Below are positions 33,340-41,054 of a stretch of DNA of 53,927 nucleotides, in pieces. Under the pieces are notes generated by a model, which worked only from the letters and a program-made list of their open reading frames with translations, searched no databases and had not been told where the DNA came from. Made by a program: the position numbers and the translations under genes. Every line of letters begins with the position of its first letter. The stretch's first letter is position 1. This stretch comes from Planktothrix serta PCC 8927 (lineage in GTDB: Bacteria; Cyanobacteriota; Cyanobacteriia; Cyanobacteriales; Microcoleaceae). The stretch covers positions 1-53,927 of the forward strand of contig NZ_LR734855.1 in assembly GCF_900010725.2 (NCBI RefSeq), in the 5' to 3' direction.

Positions 33340-34491
33340 TCAAGCCACTAGGGGTTGACAAATCTGATCTTCAAACTCTTGCTCTTGCTGTTCCATTTCC
33401 TGAATAGCCTGCTGAATAATTGAGCGCGTCTCCCAACCTTGTTGGGACAGATGTACCCATTGTTGGGCGGTACAACCTTCTCGCAGTAGTCTTTTAACCG
33501 GAGACAGAAAACAGCTAAAACCGTGTTTTTTGGCCGTGGGCCAAACTTCTTGATAAAGTTGTTCAATCCAATCTCTAGCTGAAATTAAACTGCCGTCTTT
33601 CCAATGTCGCAGTTGAGCGTCTAAACTGTGGTGAGCCGCTTGGATTTCATTTTGATCACTAATTGCCACTAACTCCTCCGCACGATGGCTTTCAGGCAGT
33701 TCACTTAGTTGTAATGGATCAAGGTCAGGATTTTCTAACATTTGCCACAGGCGAGCTTCTAATAAAGCTGTTACCGCTAACAAGGCAATGGGGTTAACCA
33801 TCAAATCACAAATTCTCAATTCCAAACGGTTTAAATTATAGGGACGGCGATCGCCATTCGGCCGTACCGATGACCACAGGTGACGAACATTTTGCATAGT
33901 TCCTTTTTGCAGTTGGTCTTCTGTCCAGTCAATATAGTGGCGATGGCTTTCAAACAAGGGTACAAAAGTAGGCGTTTTGGGGAACAGATACCAACGGGTG
34001 GAATCATACCCTGTAACTTCCCCTCCTAAGAAGGGAGACGAGGCACTCATCGCTAAATAGAGGGGTGCTTCCACCCGGACTAAACGAATCGCCTGCATTA
34101 ACTTTTCCGGGTCAGCAATCCCGATATTAATATGAATACTGGCGGTAACAACATCCGTACCGTAGGTTTGTTCAATATAAGTATGATAGGGATTTTGCGG
34201 ATCAGACCGATAAAAATTCTCCGTATCTCCGAGGGATAAGGTACTTCCCGGTATCAGGGTATACTCCCCCAACTGGCGTAAATAGTTTCTCAGTAACCGC
34301 CGAGGTCGAACTAACGCGCACAACAACCGATCATAATTACACAGGGGGGCTGTTGTGTACTCAACATTTCGGCTATCGGGTTCTCGCACAAACCCTTCTA
34401 AATTCGCCACAATTTTATCGGAAAGTCCCACAATATCTCCCTGGGGAGTTCCGGTATACATTTCAACTTCAAAACCTTTGGATAACAGCAT
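33340..34491 (-). CDS. gshA: Glutamate--cysteine ligase (cyanobacterial type)
   Basis: A 383-residue enzyme of the cyanobacterial/proteobacterial GCS2-like group, which makes gamma-glutamylcysteine for glutathione. It starts LLSKGFEVEMYTGTPQGDIV. Conserved parts are REPDSRNVEYTTAPL (substrate and metal-binding acidic residues), ASIHINIGIADPEKL, YLAMSASSPFLGGEVTGYDSTR and NRLELRICDLMVNP. Length matches cyanobacterial GshA (about 380). The ATG at 34491 lies only 4 bases from a tract of ten heptamer repeats, so its mRNA leader is repetitive. Confidence 0.88.
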   Translation of the reverse strand: MLLSKGFEVEMYTGTPQGDIVGLSDKIVANLEGFVREPDSRNVEYTTAPLCNYDRLLCALVRPRRLLRNYLRQLGEYTLIPGSTLSLGDTENFYRSDPQNPYHTYIEQTYGTDVVTASIHINIGIADPEKLMQAIRLVRVEAPLYLAMSASSPFLGGEVTGYDSTRWYLFPKTPTFVPLFESHRHYIDWTEDQLQKGTMQNVRHLWSSVRPNGDRRPYNLNRLELRICDLMVNPIALLAVTALLEARLWQMLENPDLDPLQLSELPESHRAEELVAISDQNEIQAAHHSLDAQLRHWKDGSLISARDWIEQLYQEVWPTAKKHGFSCFLSPVKRLLREGCTAQQWVHLSQQGWETRSIIQQAIQEMEQQEQEFEDQICQPLVA

Positions 34492-34495
34492 ATTA

Positions 34496-34565
34496 CAGTA
34501 ATCAGTAATCAGTAATCAGTAATTAGTAATTAGTAATTATTAATCAGTAATTATTAATCAGTAAT
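34496..34565. repeat. Ten tandem CAGTAAT-type heptamers in the gshA leader
   Basis: Ten contiguous 7-base units: CAGTAAT four times, TAGTAAT twice, TATTAAT, CAGTAAT, TATTAAT, CAGTAAT. Inverted relatives (GATTACTGGTAACTGATTACT) occur at about 34634-34654, so the region can fold into a long AT-rich stem. Short tandem heptamers are common in filamentous cyanobacteria. Position directly before the gshA start is notable. Confidence 0.85.
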
Positions 34566-34667
34566 TAGACGTGCCATGTCGTGTCTGTACGAGTTAAAAG
34601 TTAATCGACTGTTTAATCTTTTACTGATAAATGATTACTGGTAACTGATTACTAATATTGCCATTAT

Positions 34668-35495
34668 CTATCCTAGCACGGATTCTGAACTCCAAGGAAA
34701 AATGCCGTCGGGTTCGGTTGAATTAAAAATGTAATCATAATCAAACTCAAAGGAGCGACTATGACGAGTCAAAGAAAATCCACAGGCGATGACTTGGCCC
34801 GTTGTAAAGGTCGCCATCACTAATTCAATTAATGTTCGGGGTTTAATTTCGGGTTTCTGTACATAGAAATCTCGTTTGGCAAAAAACACCCGTTCATCTT
34901 TAGGAACAATAATTCCATTTACCCGATGGGCGTGTTGAATCGGCTTGAGGTAATTTTTGATAAAATAGTCCTGATTCGTTTGTAAGCGAGACAGTCGTTC
35001 ATGTTGGAGCCAACTCATTTGAAACATGAGTTTAATTAATTCAAATCCAAGAATATAATTAAACACATTATCCTTATCTTTAGGACTTAAAGCCAACTTT
35101 AAAGCCGACTCTAAATATTGACTGGGTTGACATCGAGCATCCTGGGCAGAATGAATATAAAACTGGCGAATATAACCTCGCAAAACTTCTTCATTTAAGG
35201 CGGTTTTAATCCGAAAACAACTCAGATATTGTTTGACTCGTTGCAGTGTATCAATATCTTCCAGCATTTTCGCCATTAAGCCATCGGCGGTATATTCATC
35301 TAAAAATTCTGCTTGTTTTTCGGGAGAAGATGCACATAATATATAACATAAAGAAAGAACATAACGCCTTTGATTCCAAGGCAAACTTTCAGCCCAATTT
35401 TGCACTTCTAAGGGCAATTTATCAAACATTAAATTATGTTTCATCGACCGAAAAACATTTTTTTGCGGTTCATCGTCATATTGAATATTCATCAT
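34668..35495 (-). CDS. Conserved cyanobacterial protein of unknown function
   Basis: A helical protein of about 275 residues without signal peptide or membrane segment. Conserved-looking blocks are LPLEVQNWAESLPWNQRRYV, LSLCYILCASSPEKQAEFLD, YIRQFYIHSAQDARCQPSQY, LGFELIKLMFQMSWLQHERL and KPIQHAHRVNGIIVPKDERV. I recall this pattern as a family widespread in cyanobacteria that some annotations label cobyrinic-acid synthase; nothing in the sequence supports that label (no P-loop, no amidotransferase triad). I use the ATG at 35495; the frame can extend to a TTG at 35570. Confidence 0.7.
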   Translation of the reverse strand: MMNIQYDDEPQKNVFRSMKHNLMFDKLPLEVQNWAESLPWNQRRYVLSLCYILCASSPEKQAEFLDEYTADGLMAKMLEDIDTLQRVKQYLSCFRIKTALNEEVLRGYIRQFYIHSAQDARCQPSQYLESALKLALSPKDKDNVFNYILGFELIKLMFQMSWLQHERLSRLQTNQDYFIKNYLKPIQHAHRVNGIIVPKDERVFFAKRDFYVQKPEIKPRTLIELVMATFTTGQVIACGFSLTRHSRSFEFDYDYIFNSTEPDGIFPWSSESVLG

Positions 35496-35596
35496 CTCGT
35501 CCCATTCCCGCTTAAGCTGATTGATCTTGACTGAATATTGCTTCCCCCCTTCTATCAGGTTTCCCCCCAACCCTAAAACTCTTTACCCAAAAGTTA

Positions 35597-35821
35597 CTAT
35601 TGATTTTTGATGGCAATCTGGTTCTCTAGCAACTCAGCATTCACACTAAATGAATTGTATTTAATTCTAAGGGATCTGAGCATTATTTGTCTGTCCCTGA
35701 CTGAATTTTTTTTTAATAGTTTCCACTTTTGCTGACCTGATTGATTGTTTTTGTCTAATGTGATAGAAATCACAATCCAAACCCGATTTCGATCACTTCT
35801 AACTTTTACCCGACTGATCAA
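35597..35821 (-). CDS. Doubtful small ORF or gene fragment
   Basis: A 74-codon ATG frame in a 557-base gap: basic, with VKVRSDRNRVWIVISITLDK and LLKKNSVRDRQIML. I recognise no family, there is no ribosome binding site and no coding partner. On the same strand, at about 35890-36015, another open stretch without a start ends NYTVVLRLQQADNLFCIYSA; it reads like the C-terminal end of a lost gene. The gap between the two conserved genes may thus hold decayed coding DNA. Confidence 0.2.
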   Translation of the reverse strand: MISRVKVRSDRNRVWIVISITLDKNNQSGQQKWKLLKKNSVRDRQIMLRSLRIKYNSFSVNAELLENQIAIKNQ

Positions 35822-36020
35822 AACAATTTGCTAATTTTACTGACTCTTCCGATTTTATCGCCTTTTTCAAAATAGAGTCGCAGATCATCCTAACTATAAT
35901 GTGTAGCGCTATAAATGCAGAATAGGTTATCAGCTTGTTGAAGACGAAGAACAACCGTATAATTACGGATAACTGGGGAATTGTCTCGGTTAATGATTTT
36001 GATTGATTTTAATAAAATAT

Positions 36021-36050
36021 TGGTGCGTGCGCTGCGCTTACGCACCCTAC
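36021..36050 (-). repeat. Dispersed palindrome GTAGGGTGCGTAAGC, copy 1
   Basis: A 30-base imperfect palindrome (arms GGTGCGT/ACGCACC), two bases past the stop of the first KGK gene. It lies in inverted orientation to the copy at 36547-36576, so the two bracket that gene. Confidence 0.8.
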
Positions 36051-36052
36051 AA

Positions 36053-36526
36053 TTAGAGAGCGTTAATTTGGTTTAATTTGGCTCTGATTTCATCTAAATT
36101 TTCATCAGAATTAGAGTTTTGCTGTTCTTCTGCTTCGTTAGATATTATTTCATCAGGAGCAAATTCTAACTCTGTAATTACTGTTTGTTGATCACGATTT
36201 GCATCAACTTGAAATCTGATTTTACCTGAAATCCACTTACCAGACTGTAGCTTGAGTAACTGACAGTCTATCCCTTTAGGCGGAAATACTAATCTAATTT
36301 CATTTAAGTTCAGTTCTATAGATTTATCTGTTATTTTTAATTGTTGGCATAAGATTTGGGACACACTCGCAGTCACATCAGAGCTACTGTAGAGTTTTTG
36401 GCGATGAAAAAGTCTAACCTTCATATTCTCAGCCATTAACTCTTTCAACCGGGATACAGTAAACGTATCCTTCCCCAACATCACAATATCGTCATCCTGT
36501 TCCAACTTAACAAACGATTCACTCAT
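36053..36526 (-). CDS. KGK-domain protein, copy 1
   Basis: A 157-residue protein of the cyanobacterial KGK family, which is named for a conserved lysine-glycine-lysine core. The N-terminal motif is DDDIVMLGKDTFTVSRLKEL, a middle part NEIRLVFPPKGIDCQLLKL, then GKWISGKIRFQVD and ELEFAPDE. The tail is acidic and Asn/Ser-rich. Function is unknown. It is 25-30% similar by eye to the next KGK gene. It is bracketed by two inverted copies of a 30-base palindrome. Confidence 0.75.
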   Translation of the reverse strand: MSESFVKLEQDDDIVMLGKDTFTVSRLKELMAENMKVRLFHRQKLYSSSDVTASVSQILCQQLKITDKSIELNLNEIRLVFPPKGIDCQLLKLQSGKWISGKIRFQVDANRDQQTVITELEFAPDEIISNEAEEQQNSNSDENLDEIRAKLNQINAL

Positions 36527-36838
36527 CGGTTTAACTCCTCAATTCAGTAGGGTGCGTAAGCAACGCGCACGCACCAACTCTAACTAAATTATCTCATAAA
36601 TCCATCAAATATAATAATTTAACCCAAATTAAATTAATATTATTATTTAAAATAATAGATTTTATTTAGAACTTTAATTCATTAATAGTTACGCTTTTGA
36701 GTACCACAAAGAATTAATCATAGAATGGATTAAAGTTGTGGTATTGTGTTGAAGAACCTGATGGTGGTCTAGGATTTAATTTGACTAAAACAGTGAGATG
36801 AAATTTGGGGAAATTCGAGAACTAAGGGGGATTAAAAC
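36527..36838. other. Intergenic region between the two KGK genes
   Basis: A 312-base, strongly AT-rich gap. It contains the second dispersed palindrome (36547-36576) and an 8-base inverted repeat TACCACAA/TTGTGGTA (36702-36709 and 36736-36743). No gene is credible; one 14-codon frame is too short. Confidence 0.5.
36547..36576 (+). repeat. Dispersed palindrome GTAGGGTGCGTAAGC, copy 2
   Basis: A 30-base imperfect palindrome with arms GGTGCGT/ACGCACC, 20 bases upstream of the first KGK start. It differs from the reverse complement of copy 1 at only a few central bases. Confidence 0.8.
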
Positions 36839-37288
36839 CTAGGATTTATGCACCAAATGACAGGGAAGTGTGTGATTAGAATTTGAATTTTCAGCGAAAT
36901 CACTAGAATAATGGAAAATATCCATCAATCGAGGTTCATCGGGAGCAAACTGAATATCAACTGAAAAACTTTGATTCAAAGTTTCAGGATCTAGGGTTAA
37001 ATTAGATTGAATTCTGACCTGACCAGAAATCCAATCTTTAGAACCCAGTGGCAATAAATAGCCCCTCATTCCTTCAAACGGAAACATTAACTGAACACTC
37101 CGCATATCAAAGCAAAAAGCATCATGTTTAGCGAGAGAAAAAGTCAGATTAAAAAAATCACCGTAATTAACGATATGCTCTTCAAACTGAATCGCAATTA
37201 ATTCTTTTAATCGTGGAATCGTGAAGGCATCTTTCCCTAGTTTAACAATATATTCATCTTCTGTTAAACTAAAAAACTCATGATTCAT
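36839..37288 (-). CDS. KGK-domain protein, copy 2
   Basis: A 149-residue paralogue of the neighbouring KGK protein, with EDEYIVKLGKDAFTIPRLKEL at the N-terminus, SVQLMFPFEGMRGYLLPLG and KDWISGQVRIQSN in the middle, and VDIQFAPDEPR near the C-terminus. The conserved order of blocks (LGKxxFTxxRLKEL, FPxxG, WISGxxR, FAPDE) supports a common fold. Function is unknown. The ATG at 37288 has a weak AAGG site upstream. The two genes probably arose by duplication but are now well diverged. Confidence 0.72.
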   Translation of the reverse strand: MNHEFFSLTEDEYIVKLGKDAFTIPRLKELIAIQFEEHIVNYGDFFNLTFSLAKHDAFCFDMRSVQLMFPFEGMRGYLLPLGSKDWISGQVRIQSNLTLDPETLNQSFSVDIQFAPDEPRLMDIFHYSSDFAENSNSNHTLPCHLVHKS

Positions 37289-37445
37289 AATATGGTTTCC
37301 TTGTGGCTATGTGTCTTGGCTACACCCTAGTACCCTAATTTAGTCACTTTGTTGAAATCAATCTCTATTGTCCAATTCAATAAAAATTGATCTCAATAAA
37401 AACGGGAAAAAATGGGGGTACAACCATGCTCCCTAAACCGATAAA

Positions 37446-39272
37446 ATGGGTTTAGAACAAATTAAAATGACACTAATGAAACAAATTCTAGGATTAACGG
37501 CAGTGATCAGTTTTGCTATGTTCTCTCCTACATCGGCGGAACAGCGTTTATATGTTGCTTATCCACCCCAAGATCACAAAACAACATCTGACCGGATTTT
37601 TTTGATTGGAACGGCGGCACAAGAGGGAGATGTTTCAATTAATGGTCAAGTGATTCCCCGCAGCAACGCTGGTCATTTTGCACCCACAGTACCATTGCAG
37701 CTAGGGGATAACACTTTCATTCTACGCTACAGAAATCAAAAAATCAAACTTAATATTATGCGGATTGCGACCGAAGCCATTCCTGTAGAAAGTGTAAGTT
37801 TTTTAAACGATTCATTAACTCCCTCTGAGAATATGGCTATACTTCCGGGTGAATTAGTCTGTTTTAGTGCGATCGCTCCTCAAAAGGCAACGGTTTCTGT
37901 TAAATTAGCCGGACAAACAATTCCGTTATCTCCACAATCTCAAAGCTTAGAATTACCCGATAACAAAGCCGTTTTAACCGGACTTAATCAACCTCTAAAG
38001 TCCGAGATCGTAAAACATCAAGGATGTGGGGTAATTGCAACAAATTCAACCTTTTTTGGAGAAAAACAAATCTTAGATTTAGGTCAACCTCAATATCAAT
38101 TAACTCTCAATAATCAAACCATTAACCAAGCTGCAACCGGACAAATTTCTATTCTTTCTCCCACTCAATTTGAAGTTGCTGAAGTGATAGTTGATGAAGG
38201 AAACGCACGCACTGGCCCCAGCACAGATAATTCTCGTTTAACCCCTTTACCCAAAGGAACCCGCGCCCGAATTATTGGACGACAAGGGGAGTTTTTACGC
38301 CTCGATTATGGAGGTTGGATTAAAGCCAATGAAACCCGCATTACTACCGATGCAATACCGCCGAATTCTTTAATTAGAAGTGCCAGTTCTCGTCAAGTTG
38401 GAGATTGGTTAGAAGTGTCTTTTCCCCTACAAGTTGCAGTTCCTCTGACGGTTAAACAAGAGGATCAACGTTTGATTTTAACTCTCTATAATACAACGGC
38501 TCAAACAGATACAATTCGTTTTAATGATAATGCTTTAATTTCTCGTATGGACTGGCAACCTGTGTTATCTCCCCTAGGAGAAGAATCACAAAATGCAGTG
38601 CAATATACCTTTCATTTTAAAACAAAACAACAATGGGGTTACAAACTCCGTTATGATGGCACAACCTTAGTTTTATCTCTGAAAATTCCTCCTCAATTAC
38701 AATCTAATTTACCCTTATCGGGGTTGAACATTTTAATTGATCCCGGTCATGGAAGTAAAAATGATTTAGGAGCAAAGGGGCCTACAGGTTATCCTGAAAA
38801 AGATGTTAATTTAGTCGTTTCTAAACTATTAGAAGCCGAACTCATTAAACGAGGAGCATCGGTATTTATGACTCGCAAGGGAGATGAAGATTTATATCCT
38901 CAAGATCGAGTTAAAATGATTAATGAACAGGAACCCGATTTATCGATTTCTATTCATTATAATGCTTTACCTGATAATGGAGATGCCATTAAGACTAAAG
39001 GAGTTAGTACCTTTTGGTATAACCCTCAAGCGCATAGTTTAGCCGTGTTTTTACAGGACTATTTAGTTAACCAATTAAACCGTCCTTCCTATGGGGTTTT
39101 TTGGAATAATTTAGCCTTAACTCGTCCTACTGTTGCCCCATCCGTTTTATTGGAATTAGGATTTATGATTAATCCCGATGAATTTGAATGGATTGTTAAT
39201 CCCCAAGAGCAACAAAAATTAGCAATAACTTTAGCAGATGGGATAGTAGAATGGGTAAAATTAACGCAATAA
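37446..39272 (+). CDS. N-acetylmuramoyl-L-alanine amidase (AmiC/Amidase_3 type) with SH3-like domain
   Basis: A 608-residue secreted cell-wall hydrolase. A signal peptide (KQILGLTAVISFAMFSPTSA) ends near residue 31, with a likely start either at the first ATG or at one ten codons in (37476). An N-terminal beta-rich (AMIN-like) part follows. A bacterial SH3-type domain lies near residues 245-295 (GNARTGPSTDNSRLTPLPKG, then GGWI). The C-terminal Amidase_3 domain (residues 420-605) has LIDPGHGSKND with its zinc histidine near residue 432, YPEKDVNLVVSK with the glutamate ligand, SISIHYNAL, and LLELGFMINPDE with the catalytic glutamate. It cuts the stem peptide from MurNAc and in filamentous cyanobacteria would act at septa. 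Confidence 0.92.
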   Translation: MGLEQIKMTLMKQILGLTAVISFAMFSPTSAEQRLYVAYPPQDHKTTSDRIFLIGTAAQEGDVSINGQVIPRSNAGHFAPTVPLQLGDNTFILRYRNQKIKLNIMRIATEAIPVESVSFLNDSLTPSENMAILPGELVCFSAIAPQKATVSVKLAGQTIPLSPQSQSLELPDNKAVLTGLNQPLKSEIVKHQGCGVIATNSTFFGEKQILDLGQPQYQLTLNNQTINQAATGQISILSPTQFEVAEVIVDEGNARTGPSTDNSRLTPLPKGTRARIIGRQGEFLRLDYGGWIKANETRITTDAIPPNSLIRSASSRQVGDWLEVSFPLQVAVPLTVKQEDQRLILTLYNTTAQTDTIRFNDNALISRMDWQPVLSPLGEESQNAVQYTFHFKTKQQWGYKLRYDGTTLVLSLKIPPQLQSNLPLSGLNILIDPGHGSKNDLGAKGPTGYPEKDVNLVVSKLLEAELIKRGASVFMTRKGDEDLYPQDRVKMINEQEPDLSISIHYNALPDNGDAIKTKGVSTFWYNPQAHSLAVFLQDYLVNQLNRPSYGVFWNNLALTRPTVAPSVLLELGFMINPDEFEWIVNPQEQQKLAITLADGIVEWVKLTQ

Positions 39273-39310
39273 TTTAAGAGGGGTTTTAGGTGTTACAATA
39301 ACCATAAACA

Positions 39311-39340
39311 GTAGGGTGCGTAAGCATAGCGATCGCACCA
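39311..39340 (+). repeat. Dispersed palindrome GTAGGGTGCGTAAGC, copy 3
   Basis: A third copy, 38 bases past the amidase stop. Its right arm has changed to ATCGCACC and includes a near-HIP1 GCGATCGC sequence. Confidence 0.7.
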
Positions 39341-39385
39341 GGTGAGATTTTAAAACCTATATTCAACTTAGAAAAAAATTTTAAT

Positions 39386-40957
39386 ATGCAGTTTGTATTT
39401 GATCCCCCAATTGCTACAAAAATCAATAAAATGAAGCAACGGGTTCGCTGGCAAGATCCGTTAATCACCGCTCACAATATTGATCAAACCTGTTTAGTGA
39501 TTGATGATGGACATAACAATGATCCTGAATTTTCATTTTTAGTCATAGGAGATAGTGGCACAGGTTATAAACCTAGCCCTAGTCCTCAACGTAAAGTGGC
39601 AGAATTATTATTAGAAAATCAGGACAACTGCCGTTTTATTGTTCATACCGGAGATGTCGTTTATTTAGTGGGTTCGAGTGAATATTACCCGGATAATTTT
39701 ATTCATCCCTATCGAGAATTTTTGGTGGGTGGTGAAACCCCTAAACAAATTCGCTATGATCAAATGGTCTTTAATTTACCTTTTTTACCTGTTTTAGGCA
39801 ATCACGATTATTATGATTTACCTTGGTTTTATAGTTTATTAGCTCAGTTAAGTTGGTTGCCTCGTCATTTAGTTCTTTCTCAATTAGATTTTGATATTGG
39901 CTGGCATGGTTCTTTTCAAGGAAAAGCTTATGCTCAAGCTTTCTTAGATTATTTAGAAACGGTTAATCCTCTGCAATTACAACAACATTTAGAACAACAT
40001 TATACCGCTAAAACTAATACAGGTAACTGTCTTCGCTATCAACCCGGAATATTTACTCGTCTCCCCAATCGTTACTACACCTTTCGCTATGGAGGAATTG
40101 ATTTTTTTGCCTTGGATTCTAATACTTTTAATGCTCCTGAACCCTTACCTAAAAATCCCCAAGGTGAAGATTTGCGATCGCAATTGAATCAACAATTAAA
40201 TGCCATTGAAACTGAAAAACAAAAATTGATTCAAGAATTAGATGCCCTTCAGCAGCAAGAAGGCAAAAATTCTTTAATCGTTCATGATCAACGGGAAAAA
40301 ATAGAACAATTAGAAGAACAACAAATGGATATTCGGAAACAACTAAATGCACCTGCCAATATTACTATTGATTTTGAACAACTAGATTGGTTAAAACAAC
40401 GTTTAATTGAGTCTTGGCATACTTCAGAAGTCAGAGGACGAGTGCTTTATTTTCACCATCCTCCCTATGTCACCGAAGCCACAAAATGGGATCAAGCTCA
40501 AACAATTGCTGTCCGCAATAACTTGCGTTATGTTTTAAATGAAGTGTATAATACTATTGGCAACCTTGTAGAAAATCGCCCGGTTGTGGATTTAGTTTTA
40601 AATGGTCATGCTCACTGTTTAGAACACTTATATACTGGAAATACAGGGTTTGCCGATTCCTATATTCATTGGTTAATTTGTGGAGGCAGTGGCTATAGTT
40701 TACGCCGACAACGCCCGGAAGGAAATCAATTAATAGAGTTTTTTGAGACGGATACAGGCGTAAAATCTCGCTCTATTGCTGAATCTTTATTATTTGTGGG
40801 TCGCACAGGTCAGGGTCGAGAAAAACGTCGCCCCTATTCGGGTTTACGGATTGATGTTTTAGCCGGAAAATTGCCTAAATTTAGGATAAAACCATTAATT
40901 ACAGAACGATTTAAAGGTCAATGGAATACCAGAAATCAGAAAGATTTTATCCTTTAA
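39386..40957 (+). CDS. Calcineurin-like metallophosphoesterase with coiled-coil insert
   Basis: A 523-residue cytoplasmic metallophosphoesterase. The metal motifs are in order: VIGDSGTG, FIVHTGDVVYL, VLGNHDYYD, then YFHHPPYVT and LNGHAHCLEHLY. Between the NHD and HHPP motifs lies a helical insert of about 60 residues (near residues 265-325: QLNQQLNAIETEKQKLIQEL then REKIEQLEEQQMDI) that should form an antiparallel coiled coil. No signal peptide is present. Such insertion is uncommon in the family and suggests dimerisation or partner binding. The substrate is unknown. The ATG at 39386 follows the copy-3 palindrome by about 45 bases. Confidence 0.85.
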   Translation: MQFVFDPPIATKINKMKQRVRWQDPLITAHNIDQTCLVIDDGHNNDPEFSFLVIGDSGTGYKPSPSPQRKVAELLLENQDNCRFIVHTGDVVYLVGSSEYYPDNFIHPYREFLVGGETPKQIRYDQMVFNLPFLPVLGNHDYYDLPWFYSLLAQLSWLPRHLVLSQLDFDIGWHGSFQGKAYAQAFLDYLETVNPLQLQQHLEQHYTAKTNTGNCLRYQPGIFTRLPNRYYTFRYGGIDFFALDSNTFNAPEPLPKNPQGEDLRSQLNQQLNAIETEKQKLIQELDALQQQEGKNSLIVHDQREKIEQLEEQQMDIRKQLNAPANITIDFEQLDWLKQRLIESWHTSEVRGRVLYFHHPPYVTEATKWDQAQTIAVRNNLRYVLNEVYNTIGNLVENRPVVDLVLNGHAHCLEHLYTGNTGFADSYIHWLICGGSGYSLRRQRPEGNQLIEFFETDTGVKSRSIAESLLFVGRTGQGREKRRPYSGLRIDVLAGKLPKFRIKPLITERFKGQWNTRNQKDFIL

Positions 40958-41054
40958 TGTCGAACTCCTGCGGATTAAAAGACCAAGATTGACAGGTGAA
41001 AATAAACATGAATATAGAAAAATCAGGATCTGATCAGTTTAATAGGAAAAACAC

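Noticed and set aside
34496-34565. Heptamer tract as a CRISPR array
   Set aside because: Units are 7 bases, contiguous and without unique spacers; no cas genes are in the window.
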